Source of the DNA: Streptomyces sp. 130
Lineage (GTDB): Bacteria > Actinomycetota > Actinomycetes > Streptomycetales > Streptomycetaceae
Direction: 5' to 3'
Assembly (NCBI RefSeq): GCF_007096885.1
Contig: NZ_VJNO01000017.1
Span: 1-64,000 of the forward strand
Length of the DNA: 64,000 nucleotides
Shown: one piece after another, positions 23,505-34,424 of the stretch
Layout: every line of letters begins with the position of its first letter
Position numbering within the stretch: the first letter of the stretch is position 1
Translations under genes and position numbers: made by a program
The notes under the pieces: model-generated
The model's input: the letters and a program-made list of their open reading frames with translations, nothing else
The model's database searches: none
What the model was told of the DNA's origin: nothing

Positions 23505-24257
23505 TCAGCGCGCGGGAGTGCTTGGCTGGGGCACCGAGGCCGACTGCGGAACCGAGACGCGGGCCATCAGCCGCAGCGCACTCGGACGTACGACGACCAG
23601 GGTCCGGCGGCCGGTGATCACGATGCCGCGGCTCCTCAGGTCCTTCAGCAGCCGCTGGACCATTTCACGGGAGGCACCGATCGCGCCGGCCAGTTCCTGC
23701 TTGCTGAGCGGCACGGTGATCTCGACGCCCTCGGCGGTCCGCCGCCCGTGGGAGCGGGCGAGGTCGAGGAGCAGGATCGCGAACCGCTCCCGGACGCTCA
23801 GGGAGGCGAACTCCAGCCGCCGCCGGTCCGCGGCCCTGTTCCGGTCCGAGGTCAGGCCGAGCAGTTTCAGCGAAACGGCGGGGGACCGGCTCACGTACTC
23901 GCGGAACCGTTCGTGCGTGATCGCGACGGCTCGCACCGGAGCGAGGGCGGTGACGGTCGCGGAGCGGGGGCGACCGGTCAGGGCGGCCGACTCACCGACG
24001 ATGTCACCGGGCCCGCGCAGCGCGAGCAGGGCTTCGTACCCGTTCTCGGACGCCGCGATGACCTTGGTCCACCCGTGCAGGATGAGCAGGACGTGGGACG
24101 AAGGTTCGTACTGCTGCAGAAGCGGCGCCCGCGGAGCGAAGGACAGCTCCCGCCCCAGCCCGAGCAGGGCTTCTCGCTCATCGCGTTCCAGCCGGGCGAG
24201 AAAGGGAACCCGGTCGTCGAGTCCGTCCTCGCCGGGCAGGGCTGCGGCGGCCGTCAT
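23505..24257 (-). CDS. Crp/Fnr family cyclic-nucleotide-responsive regulator
   Basis: This is a 250-residue protein. The N-terminal cNMP-binding barrel holds a complete phosphate-binding cassette: GES at 88-90 and PRSAT at 97-101, matching the Glu and Arg that contact the ribose and cyclic phosphate. A dimerization helix follows, and then a winged HTH with SKQELAGAIGASREMVQRLL (about 185-204). It precedes the cyclase operon on the same strand with a CRP-like site between, so it may activate or repress the operon in response to the cyclic nucleotide. It is a paralogue of, not the same as, the global Streptomyces Crp. Confidence 0.85.
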   Translation of the reverse strand: MTAAAALPGEDGLDDRVPFLARLERDEREALLGLGRELSFAPRAPLLQQYEPSSHVLLILHGWTKVIAASENGYEALLALRGPGDIVGESAALTGRPRSATVTALAPVRAVAITHERFREYVSRSPAVSLKLLGLTSDRNRAADRRRLEFASLSVRERFAILLLDLARSHGRRTAEGVEITVPLSKQELAGAIGASREMVQRLLKDLRSRGIVITGRRTLVVVRPSALRLMARVSVPQSASVPQPSTPAR

Positions 24258-24416
24258 GCGGTCCCCCCGATCGGTCGGCGCGGTCCAATGTACTGAGGGG
24301 CCCGGACACCCGGCCGGGGAGCGGTGAGATTTCGGCCACGCAGTGTGCCGGATCGACTACGGGGGACCTCGGGCGGGCCGGTGCGGCGGCCGTCCTCGGG
24401 CTGGGCGGCATTTGTT

Positions 24417-24445
24417 TTGACCCAGGTCCGTGAGGTAGGTACGCT
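24417..24445 (+). promoter_or_regulatory. Predicted str operon (rpsL) promoter
   Basis: TTGACC (24417-24422) and TACGCT (24440-24445) have a 17-bp spacer, giving a leader of about 190 nt before rpsL. Confidence 0.6.
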
Positions 24446-24565
24446 CAGACCTTGTGCCTGGGGTGTGCCTGGGTTCGTGTGCGTGTCCTCAACCGCATGG
24501 CGAGCCTGTCTTCGGCCACCGTGATCCGTGCTCCTCATGCCGTTCCGGTACGGGCTCGCAGGATT

Positions 24566-24590
24566 CGACACACCCGACCGCGTGGGTCGG
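24566..24590 (+). promoter_or_regulatory. Leader hairpin element shared with rpsJ
   Basis: A 25-nt block has a perfect 7-bp stem CCCGACC-GCGT-GGGTCGG at its 3' part, and ends 49 nt before the rpsL start codon. The same block occurs, with one substitution, before rpsJ (53053-53077). Confidence 0.6.
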
Positions 24591-24639
24591 TGACGTTCCA
24601 GGTTAGTTTCACCGACGGCACACAGAAACCGGAGAAGTA

Positions 24640-25011
24640 GTGCCTACGATCCAGCAGCTGGTCCGGAAGGGCCGGCAGGACAAGGTCGAGAAGAACAAGA
24701 CGCCCGCGCTCGAGGGTTCGCCCCAGCGCCGCGGCGTCTGCACGCGTGTGTTCACGACCACCCCGAAGAAGCCGAACTCCGCGCTCCGGAAGGTCGCACG
24801 TGTGCGTCTGACCTCGGGCATCGAGGTCACGGCCTACATCCCGGGTGAGGGACACAACCTGCAGGAGCACTCCATCGTGCTCGTGCGTGGTGGCCGTGTG
24901 AAGGACCTGCCGGGTGTTCGCTACAAGATCATCCGCGGCTCGCTCGACACCCAGGGTGTCAAGAACCGCAAGCAGGCCCGCAGCCGCTACGGCGCCAAGA
25001 AGGAGAAGTAA
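24640..25011 (+). CDS. rpsL: 30S ribosomal protein S12
   Basis: The 123-residue S12 sits at the decoding centre. Residues that determine streptomycin response are wild type: TTTPKKPNSALRK with K43, and GGRVKDLPG with K88. It starts at GTG 24640 after GGAG. It is the first gene of the str operon; rpsG follows after 2 bp. Confidence 0.98.
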   Translation: MPTIQQLVRKGRQDKVEKNKTPALEGSPQRRGVCTRVFTTTPKKPNSALRKVARVRLTSGIEVTAYIPGEGHNLQEHSIVLVRGGRVKDLPGVRYKIIRGSLDTQGVKNRKQARSRYGAKKEK

Positions 25012-25013
25012 GA

Positions 25014-25484
25014 ATGCCTCGTAAGGGCCCCGCCCCGAAGCGCCCGGTCATCATCGACCCGGTCTACAACTCTCCTCTTGTCACGTCGCTGATCAACAAG
25101 ATCCTGCTCGACGGCAAGCGTTCCACCGCCGAGCGGATCGTGTACGGCGCCATGGAGGGTCTTCGCGAGAAGACCGGCGCCGACCCGGTCATCACGCTGA
25201 AGCGCGCGCTGGAGAACGTCAAGCCCTCGCTCGAGGTCAAGTCCCGCCGCGTCGGTGGCGCCACCTACCAGGTGCCGATCGAGGTCAAGCCCGGTCGTGC
25301 CGCCACCCTGGCGCTCCGCTGGGTCGTGGGTTACTCCCGCGCCCGCCGCGAGAAGACGATGACCGAGCGGCTGATGAACGAGCTGCTCGACGCCTCGAAC
25401 GGTCTTGGCGCTGCCGTCAAGAAGCGTGAGGACACCCACAAGATGGCCGAGTCCAACAAGGCCTTCGCGCACTACCGCTGGTAG
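25014..25484 (+). CDS. rpsG: 30S ribosomal protein S7
   Basis: The 156-residue S7 nucleates assembly of the 3' domain of 16S rRNA. The signature DPVYNSPLVTSLINKILLDG and the C-terminal KMAESNKAFAHYRW are typical. The very short distance to rpsL suggests coupled translation. Confidence 0.98.
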   Translation: MPRKGPAPKRPVIIDPVYNSPLVTSLINKILLDGKRSTAERIVYGAMEGLREKTGADPVITLKRALENVKPSLEVKSRRVGGATYQVPIEVKPGRAATLALRWVVGYSRARREKTMTERLMNELLDASNGLGAAVKKREDTHKMAESNKAFAHYRW

Positions 25485-25522
25485 TCGCTACCCCCATCGA
25501 GACCGAGAGAAGACTGAGCCTC

Positions 25523-27652
<2,130 letters not shown>

Positions 27653-27813
27653 CTCTCCCGAGCTCACGCTTTAGGCTTGTCACCGGAGCCCGTGGGGCAT
27701 TCGTCGCGCAGTTCACGCTTCGCGGAGAATGCCCCCGGGGGCCGGCATCCCAGCAAAGATCACCCTGGCGCCGATGAAGCAAGGCGTACAGAACCACTCC
27801 ACAGGAGGACCCA

Positions 27814-29007
<1,194 letters not shown>

Positions 29008-29051
29008 TCACTTGTCGCATCTGACCTGGTAGCTCCGCACAGAGCTCCAAG

Positions 29052-29093
29052 AAGGGCCCCGTCCCACCGTTCACGCGGTGGGGCGGGGCCCTT
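29052..29093 (+). terminator. str operon terminator
   Basis: AAGGGCCCCGTCCCACCG pairs with CGGTGGGGCGGGGCCCTT (18 bp, one G-U), with a short loop, just after tuf. The GNAT gene ends convergently beside it, so it may work in both directions. Confidence 0.85.
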
Positions 29094-29109
29094 CGGTGTT
29101 TCCACGGGC

Positions 29110-29574
29110 CTACGCGGCAGGCTCCGGCCGCCGGATCATGAACACGTCCACCGGGTCCTCCCGCTCGGTCACGAAGCCGTGCCGCTCGTACAGCCGCCGC
29201 GCGGCGCTCCCCCGGAGGACGTTCAGCCGCACCGGCACCCCTTCGGCGTCCGTACGCGCCAGCAGCAGCCGCAGTACGCCGGAGCCGATGCCGCGCCCCT
29301 GAAGCGCCTCGTCCAGGAAGAAGCTCTCCAGGCACCGGCCGTCCTCGTACGGCCGCAGCGTCACGCTCCCCGCGAAGCGGCCGTCCACGACGATGACCGA
29401 GGTGTGCTCGGGGGCGTACGAGTCGCGCATCCGCTGCCGCACCCGGTGCTCGTCGTAGCGGCCGAGGCGGACGAGGTCGGGGCGCATCACGACGGCCCGG
29501 AGCTCGACTATGTCCTCCAGGTCGGCGGGGGCGGCGGGGCGCAGGGCCCAGGCCTGATCGGTGCGTACACGCAT
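29110..29574 (-). CDS. GNAT family N-acetyltransferase
   Basis: This 154-residue GCN5-type acetyltransferase has the acetyl-CoA loop LQGRGIGSGVLRLLL (the R/QxxGxG/A motif) and a C-terminal SAARRLYERHGFV typical of the fold. The acceptor substrate is unknown. It is convergent with tuf and divergent from the hemerythrin gene 55 bp away. Confidence 0.85.
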   Translation of the reverse strand: MRVRTDQAWALRPAAPADLEDIVELRAVVMRPDLVRLGRYDEHRVRQRMRDSYAPEHTSVIVVDGRFAGSVTLRPYEDGRCLESFFLDEALQGRGIGSGVLRLLLARTDAEGVPVRLNVLRGSAARRLYERHGFVTEREDPVDVFMIRRPEPAA

Positions 29575-29629
29575 GGCGGGAGTCTGTCAGAGCGCGGGCG
29601 GACGGGGTGCGTCTGGCAAGGTGGCGCTC

Positions 29630-30082
29630 ATGTGCCACTACTGCGGCTGCCGTGAGATCCCCCTGATCAAGGAGTTCATCGCGGAGCACGAGTCCGTCAC
29701 GGACGCGGCGGGCGCCGCCCTGCGCGCGCTGGACGACGGGGACCGCGGAGTCGTCGGCGAGCTGGTGGCCCGGATGGAGCGGGAGCTCGTGGCGCACTGG
29801 CGGGGCGAGGAGCAGGGGCTCTTCGCGGTGATGAGCGCCGATCCGGAGTACGCGGACTACATCGACGCGCTCGTACGCGAACACCGCGAACTGGGCGCGT
29901 TCCTGCGGGAGATCGACCTCACGCGCGACGAGGACGTCGTACGGCTGCGCGAGGCGGTGGCGGAGTTGCACCACCACATCGCCAAGGAGGAGGACGGGCT
30001 GTTCCCGGCGTCGCTCACGGCGCTGACGGGCGACGAGTGGGACCGGTCGATGCGGGCCTGGCGGGAGGCGCACCCCGCCTAG
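29630..30082 (+). CDS. Hemerythrin-like domain protein
   Basis: This 150-residue four-helix protein carries the His/Glu pattern of a di-iron hemerythrin: EHESV, HWRGEEQGLF, REHRELGAF and LHHHIAKEEDGLFP. The N-terminus MCHYCGCREIP adds three cysteines in a C-x2-C-x-C pattern, common in actinobacterial members. It may sense or bind oxygen or NO, or store iron. The ATG at 29630 was chosen over an ATG 69 bp upstream because the Cys motif then begins the protein. Its stop overlaps that of the convergent GT2 gene. Confidence 0.8.
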   Translation: MCHYCGCREIPLIKEFIAEHESVTDAAGAALRALDDGDRGVVGELVARMERELVAHWRGEEQGLFAVMSADPEYADYIDALVREHRELGAFLREIDLTRDEDVVRLREAVAELHHHIAKEEDGLFPASLTALTGDEWDRSMRAWREAHPA

Positions 30083-31458
30083 ACGGCGGCCGGCCGGTGG
30101 GGCGGGGGCGCGGCGAGGCGGACCTCGGCACCGGCCTGGCGGGTGCCCCAGCCGGTCTGCCAGCAGGTCGCGGCGCCGTACCAGCGCAGCGGGCGCAGGA
30201 CGGCCCAGGACCACAGCATGGCCAGGGGGGTCAGGGCCCAGGTGGCGAGCTGGGAGCGCAGGGTCTGGTCGGAGCGGCGCACGACGAGGTAGCGCAGGGT
30301 CTGGCCGGCGGTCAGGAGGAGGGGGACGGCCACCAGCAGCGGGGAGGGGAGGGGGCCGGGGCGCAGGTGGAGAGCGAGGAGCCACAACAGGGCTGCGGTG
30401 GTGGCCAGTTGCTGGAACCAGCGCAGGAGCTGGGCGGTCAGCGCGGGGTGGCGGGCGGGCAGGTAGCGCACCCGCCACAGGGAGCGCAGGCTTGAGCCGT
30501 GCATCCAGCGCAGGTACTGGCGGACGTGGTGGCCGAGCTCTTCGGGCATGGCGGTGAACACCACGGCGGTGGGCTGCTGGACGACGCGTCCGCGTACGAG
30601 CGCGTAGAGGGTGAGCATCGAGTCGTCGGAGAAGGTCACGGGCCGGCCCATGAACGTCTCCGACAGGTACGCCTCGGCGTGGTCGGTGAGGATGTCCGCG
30701 CGGTAGGCCGCCAGCGAGCCGGAGGCGACCATGACGCTTCCCAGCGGGGACTGGGCGGAGCGTTCGACCATCTGGCAGGTGACGTACCAGAGGTCGGTGA
30801 TGCGGCTGAGGAGGCCGTTGCGGTTGTTGCGGGCCAGGACCAGCCCGGCGACCGCCTGGGCCCGGGGATCGGCCAGGGGCTGGAGGACTTCGTGCAGGGC
30901 GTCGGGGGCGAGCTGGGCGTCGGAGTCGATGGTGACGAGCACGTCCGCTCCGGGGCACTGACGGGCGGCGAGGACCTGGGCGTGGCGTTTGCCGCGGTTG
31001 GGGGTGCGGTGCCAGGTGGTCGGAATGCCGTGCTCGCGGGCGGCGGCCGTCCACCAGCGGCGCACGACCCGGTGGGACAGTTCCGAGCCGTCGTCGACGA
31101 TGTGCACCGAGTCCGGCGGGCGGGTCTGGGCCAGCAGGGAGGACAGGGCCGCGCGCAGATAGCCGTTGTCCTCGTTGAAGACCGGTACCAGCACCGCCAC
31201 GTGCAGGCGGTCGAGGTGTGCCTGCTCCTGGGCGTCGGCGCGGTGGGGGCGCTCGCACAGGTAGAGCACGGTCTGCGCGAGCAGGAGCGCGGCCAGCGGT
31301 GTCCAGGCCCACAGCGCGGGCCCCGAGGAGACACCGCGGGCGGTCGGCCAGGTCCGCAGCCCGTAGGCGGACAGGGCGAGGGCGATGACGGCGGCGGCGC
31401 CGGTGCCGGCGAGGAGCAGCCCGCGCCGGCGCCGGGTGGCGGTGATCGTGTCGGTCAC
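30079..31458 (-). CDS. Family 2 glycosyltransferase, hyaluronan/chitin synthase-like
   Basis: This 459-residue processive membrane glycosyltransferase has two N-terminal membrane helices (about 14-34 and 46-66). The GT-A domain carries VPVFNED, VDDGSE, TIDSDAQ, FSDDSM and the processivity motif QYLRWMHG (QxxRW), and several C-terminal membrane helices follow. The layout is that of class I hyaluronan/NodC-like synthases. The GTG at 31458 was chosen because it follows GAGG and starts just before the first helix. It is co-oriented with, and 29 bp after, the LAQTG microprotein gene. The polymer it makes is not known. Confidence 0.8.
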   Translation of the reverse strand: MTDTITATRRRRGLLLAGTGAAAVIALALSAYGLRTWPTARGVSSGPALWAWTPLAALLLAQTVLYLCERPHRADAQEQAHLDRLHVAVLVPVFNEDNGYLRAALSSLLAQTRPPDSVHIVDDGSELSHRVVRRWWTAAAREHGIPTTWHRTPNRGKRHAQVLAARQCPGADVLVTIDSDAQLAPDALHEVLQPLADPRAQAVAGLVLARNNRNGLLSRITDLWYVTCQMVERSAQSPLGSVMVASGSLAAYRADILTDHAEAYLSETFMGRPVTFSDDSMLTLYALVRGRVVQQPTAVVFTAMPEELGHHVRQYLRWMHGSSLRSLWRVRYLPARHPALTAQLLRWFQQLATTAALLWLLALHLRPGPLPSPLLVAVPLLLTAGQTLRYLVVRRSDQTLRSQLATWALTPLAMLWSWAVLRPLRWYGAATCWQTGWGTRQAGAEVRLAAPPPHRPAAV

Positions 31459-31487
31459 GGAGGTGTCCTCGCGGGTGCGCGGTGGCT

Positions 31488-31643
31488 TCAGAGGCCCGCG
31501 CCGCGGCGGAAGCCGTAGCGCACGCACGCCGCGCCGAGGACGACGGCGAGCAGGGCGGCGGCGATCATCCACCAGCCGGCCAGGGTGAGCCCGCCGAGCA
31601 CCACCACTCCGGTTCCGGTCTGGGCGAGCTGATCGTGATACAC
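31488..31643 (-). CDS. 51-residue LAQTG-motif membrane microprotein
   Basis: A GTG start (31643) sits behind GAAGGAG at a good distance. The product begins MYHDQLAQTGTG, then has one long hydrophobic helix (about 13-43) and ends in a basic tail (RYGFRRG). LAxTG plus helix plus arginines is the sorting signal used by Streptomyces class E sortases, but here it is almost the whole protein, with no signal peptide. It probably forms an operon with the GT2 gene. A longer reading from 31724 is possible but lacks a ribosome-binding site. Confidence 0.6.
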   Translation of the reverse strand: MYHDQLAQTGTGVVVLGGLTLAGWWMIAAALLAVVLGAACVRYGFRRGAGL

Positions 31644-31916
31644 GGCGGTGCTCCTTCGGACTGCGAGGTCGGTGCCGCCCACGCTGGCACGGGCCGTGCC
31701 GCCCCGCGCCCCGGCCGCGGCCACCGAGGTGACGGTGTCGTCCGTCGGGGCGCGGGCCGTTCGGGCAGGCGGGCCTGCCGCATCGGCTCGGGGCGCTCAC
31801 CCGTGTGGCCGAGCCCTGCGGGCGCGGGGTGAGGGGCGCGGTGCTCAATGGAGGGGCCGCGTATCCGTCAGGACTGTCAGGGCCGTAGCCGTCAGGACCG
31901 TAGCCGAGGAGTGGGC

Positions 31917-33725
31917 GTGACGACGTTCGATCTGCCGTACGAGGACACCGCTGACGCCGAGGACGCGGACCGGGGGTTCGTGGCCGCGCTGGAGCCGGGG
32001 GTGGTCAAGGACGCCTCGGGGCGGACGGTGTGGGACGTGGACGCGTTCGCGTTCCTGGCCGGTGAGCCGGAGCCGACGGTCGATCAGAGCCTGTGGCGCC
32101 AGGGCGCCCTGTGCGCGCGGCAGGGGCTGTACGAGGTCACCGAGGGCGTGTACCAGATCCGGGGCCTGGACCTGTCGAACATGACCCTCGTCGAGGGCGA
32201 GCGGGGCGTCGTGGTCGTCGACCCGCTGGTGTCGGCGGAGACGGCCGCGGCGGGACTCGGCCTCTACCGCGAGCAGCGGGGCGCGCGGCCGGTGACGGCC
32301 GTGATCTACACCCACCCGCACCTGGACCACTTCGGCGGGGTCATGGGCGTGATCGGACCCGGTGACGACGTGCCGATCGTGGCGCCTGAGCACTTCATGG
32401 AGCACGCGGTCTCGGAGAACGTCTACGCGGGCACGGCGATGATCCGCCGGGGCATGTACTTCGGCGGTTTCGGTACGCCGGTCGGTCCGCTGGGGCAGGT
32501 CGGCATGGGGCTGGGGATCGCGACCTCGTCCGGCTCGGTCGGTCTGATCCCGCCCACGCTGGAGATCACCCGCACCGGGCAGGAGGAGGTCCTGGACGGG
32601 GTGCGGTTCGTCTTCCAGATGACTCCGGGCACCGAGGCGCCGGCGGAGATGAACTTCTTCCTGCCCGAGCGGCGGGCGCTGTGCATGGCGGAGAACTCCT
32701 GCCACACCCTGCACAACCTGCTGACGCTGCGCGGCGCGCAGGTCCGCGACGCACGGGTCTGGTCCCGCTACCTCAACGAGGCGATCGAGCTGTTCACCGG
32801 CTCCGCCGACGTGGTCTTCGCCTCCCACCACTGGCCCGTGTGGGGCCGGGAGCGGATCGTGGCCTTCCTGTCCGAGCAGCGCGACATGTACGGCTATCTG
32901 CACGACCAGACGCTGCGCATGATGAACTCCGGCCGCACCGGCATCGAGATCGCCGAGGAGATCGAGCTGCCGCCGGCCCTGGAGAAGGCGTGGCACGTCC
33001 GCGGCTACTACGGCTCGGTGTCCCACAACGTGAAGGCGGTCTACCAGCGCTACATGGGCTGGTTCGACGGCAACCCCGCCCACCTGTGGCAGCACCCGCC
33101 GCAGGCCCAGGGCGAGCGTTACGTCCGCGCACTCGGCGGCGCCGACCGGGCGGTGAGCGCCGCACGGGAATTCGCCGACGAGGGCGACCTGCGCTTCGCC
33201 GCCGAACTCGCCTCGCACGTCGTCTTCGCCGACCCCGGGCACGAGGGCGCCCGCGACCTGCTCGCCGACGTCCTGACCCGCCTCGGCCACGGCGCCGAGT
33301 GCGCGACCTGGCGCAACTTCTACCTCCAGGGCGCCTACGAGCTGAAGAACCCGGTGCCGCCCACCGCGATCGCCCTGGCGGCGAGCATGGCCTCCGCCCT
33401 CAGCGTCACCCAGGCGTTCGACTCCCTGGCCATCCGGGTCAACGGCCCGCGCGCCTGGGACGAGGACCTCAGCATCCTGTGGAAGCTCACCGACCTCGGC
33501 GAGACGTACCGCATGGTGCTGTCCAACGGCGCCCTCATCCACTACCCGGACCCCAAGGACACCACCGCCGACCTCACCCTGGCCCTGACGAAGCCGCAGC
33601 TGCTCGGCCTGCTCGCCGGCCACGGCCTCGACGGAGTCACCACCGACGGCGACACCGGCGTCCTGGCCCGGCTGCTCGCCGTCCTGGACGACCCCGAGCC
33701 CGACTTCGCGATCGTCACCCCGTAG
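31917..33725 (+). CDS. Linear primary alkylsulfatase (SdsA1/BDS1-like)
   Basis: This 602-residue metallo-beta-lactamase-fold sulfatase releases sulfate from alkyl sulfates such as SDS. The zinc motif THPHLDHFGG, the second region AENSCHTLHNL, ASHHWPVWG and the family signature YYGSVSHNVKAVYQRYMGWF are clear. Dimerization and SCP2-like C-terminal domains follow. It starts at GTG 31917 after GAGGAG; an upstream ATG would add 23 residues. No signal peptide is seen, so it is cytosolic or exported by another route. It begins a sulfur operon with the GAP and SulP genes. Confidence 0.9.
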   Translation: MTTFDLPYEDTADAEDADRGFVAALEPGVVKDASGRTVWDVDAFAFLAGEPEPTVDQSLWRQGALCARQGLYEVTEGVYQIRGLDLSNMTLVEGERGVVVVDPLVSAETAAAGLGLYREQRGARPVTAVIYTHPHLDHFGGVMGVIGPGDDVPIVAPEHFMEHAVSENVYAGTAMIRRGMYFGGFGTPVGPLGQVGMGLGIATSSGSVGLIPPTLEITRTGQEEVLDGVRFVFQMTPGTEAPAEMNFFLPERRALCMAENSCHTLHNLLTLRGAQVRDARVWSRYLNEAIELFTGSADVVFASHHWPVWGRERIVAFLSEQRDMYGYLHDQTLRMMNSGRTGIEIAEEIELPPALEKAWHVRGYYGSVSHNVKAVYQRYMGWFDGNPAHLWQHPPQAQGERYVRALGGADRAVSAAREFADEGDLRFAAELASHVVFADPGHEGARDLLADVLTRLGHGAECATWRNFYLQGAYELKNPVPPTAIALAASMASALSVTQAFDSLAIRVNGPRAWDEDLSILWKLTDLGETYRMVLSNGALIHYPDPKDTTADLTLALTKPQLLGLLAGHGLDGVTTDGDTGVLARLLAVLDDPEPDFAIVTP

Positions 33726-33755
33726 GCCCCAGGGCCCAGTTCGAGGAGGGCACAC

Positions 33756-34424
33756 ATGGGCGAGGCGATCGGAGCGATGCTCACCTCGGCGGTGGGCATC
33801 GCGATCAGCCCGCTGCCGCTGATCGCGGTCATCCTGATGCTGGCCACCCCGAAGGGCCGGTCGAACGGCATCGCCTTCACCGCCGGCTGGGTGGTGGGCC
33901 TGGCGGCCGTCGTCGCCGTCGTCGTGGCGGCGGGCAGCGGTCTGCACACCGAGGGGGAGAAGCCCTCGTGGGCGTACTGGCTCAAGCTGGCCCTGGGCGT
34001 GCTGTTCGCGCTGATGGCGTACAAGCAGTGGCGCGGCCGGCCGCGCGAAGGGCACGAGGCCGCCGCGCCGAAGTGGATGCGGGCCCTGGACCGGTTCACC
34101 CCGGCCAAGGCGGCCGGGCTCGCGGTGGTGCTGGTGGCCGCCAACCCCAAGAACCTGGTCCTGGCCGTCGGCGGTGCCGTCTCGATCGCGACCGCCTCCG
34201 CCTCGGGCGGCGGCAAGACGGTGGCCGCCGTGCTGATGGTGCTCATCGGCTCCCTGTGCACGCTGCTGCCGCTCGGGGTCTACCTGCTGGGCGGCAGCCG
34301 TTCGGCCCGGGTGCTGGGCGGGTGGAAGGAGTGGATGTCCGCCCACAACGCGGCGATCATGACGACCGTCCTCGCCGTGCTCGGCACCAAGTACATCGGT
34401 GACGCGCTCACCGGCCTCTCGTGA
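33756..34424 (+). CDS. GAP/Sap family membrane protein
   Basis: This 222-residue protein has about six membrane helices. The start, GEAIGAMLTSAVGIAISPLP, and the ATPKG and NPKNLVLAVGG motifs are those of the GAP (Sap, sulfolipid-1-addressing-like) family, related to LysE exporters. The substrate is unknown. It lies 30 bp after the alkylsulfatase and overlaps the SulP gene by 4 bp, so it may export the alcohol product or handle a sulfated lipid. Confidence 0.8.
   Translation: MGEAIGAMLTSAVGIAISPLPLIAVILMLATPKGRSNGIAFTAGWVVGLAAVVAVVVAAGSGLHTEGEKPSWAYWLKLALGVLFALMAYKQWRGRPREGHEAAAPKWMRALDRFTPAKAAGLAVVLVAANPKNLVLAVGGAVSIATASASGGGKTVAAVLMVLIGSLCTLLPLGVYLLGGSRSARVLGGWKEWMSAHNAAIMTTVLAVLGTKYIGDALTGLS

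Larger units (their letters stand above)
24258..24639 (+). other. crp-rpsL intergenic region (382 bp)
   Basis: No gene was found. The left part carries the upstream region of the divergent crp-like gene. The right part holds the str-operon promoter and leader described separately. Confidence 0.6.

Noticed and set aside
29561..29629. Longer start for the hemerythrin protein
   Set aside because: The extra residues are unlike the family and the ATG at 29630 begins with the conserved Cys motif.
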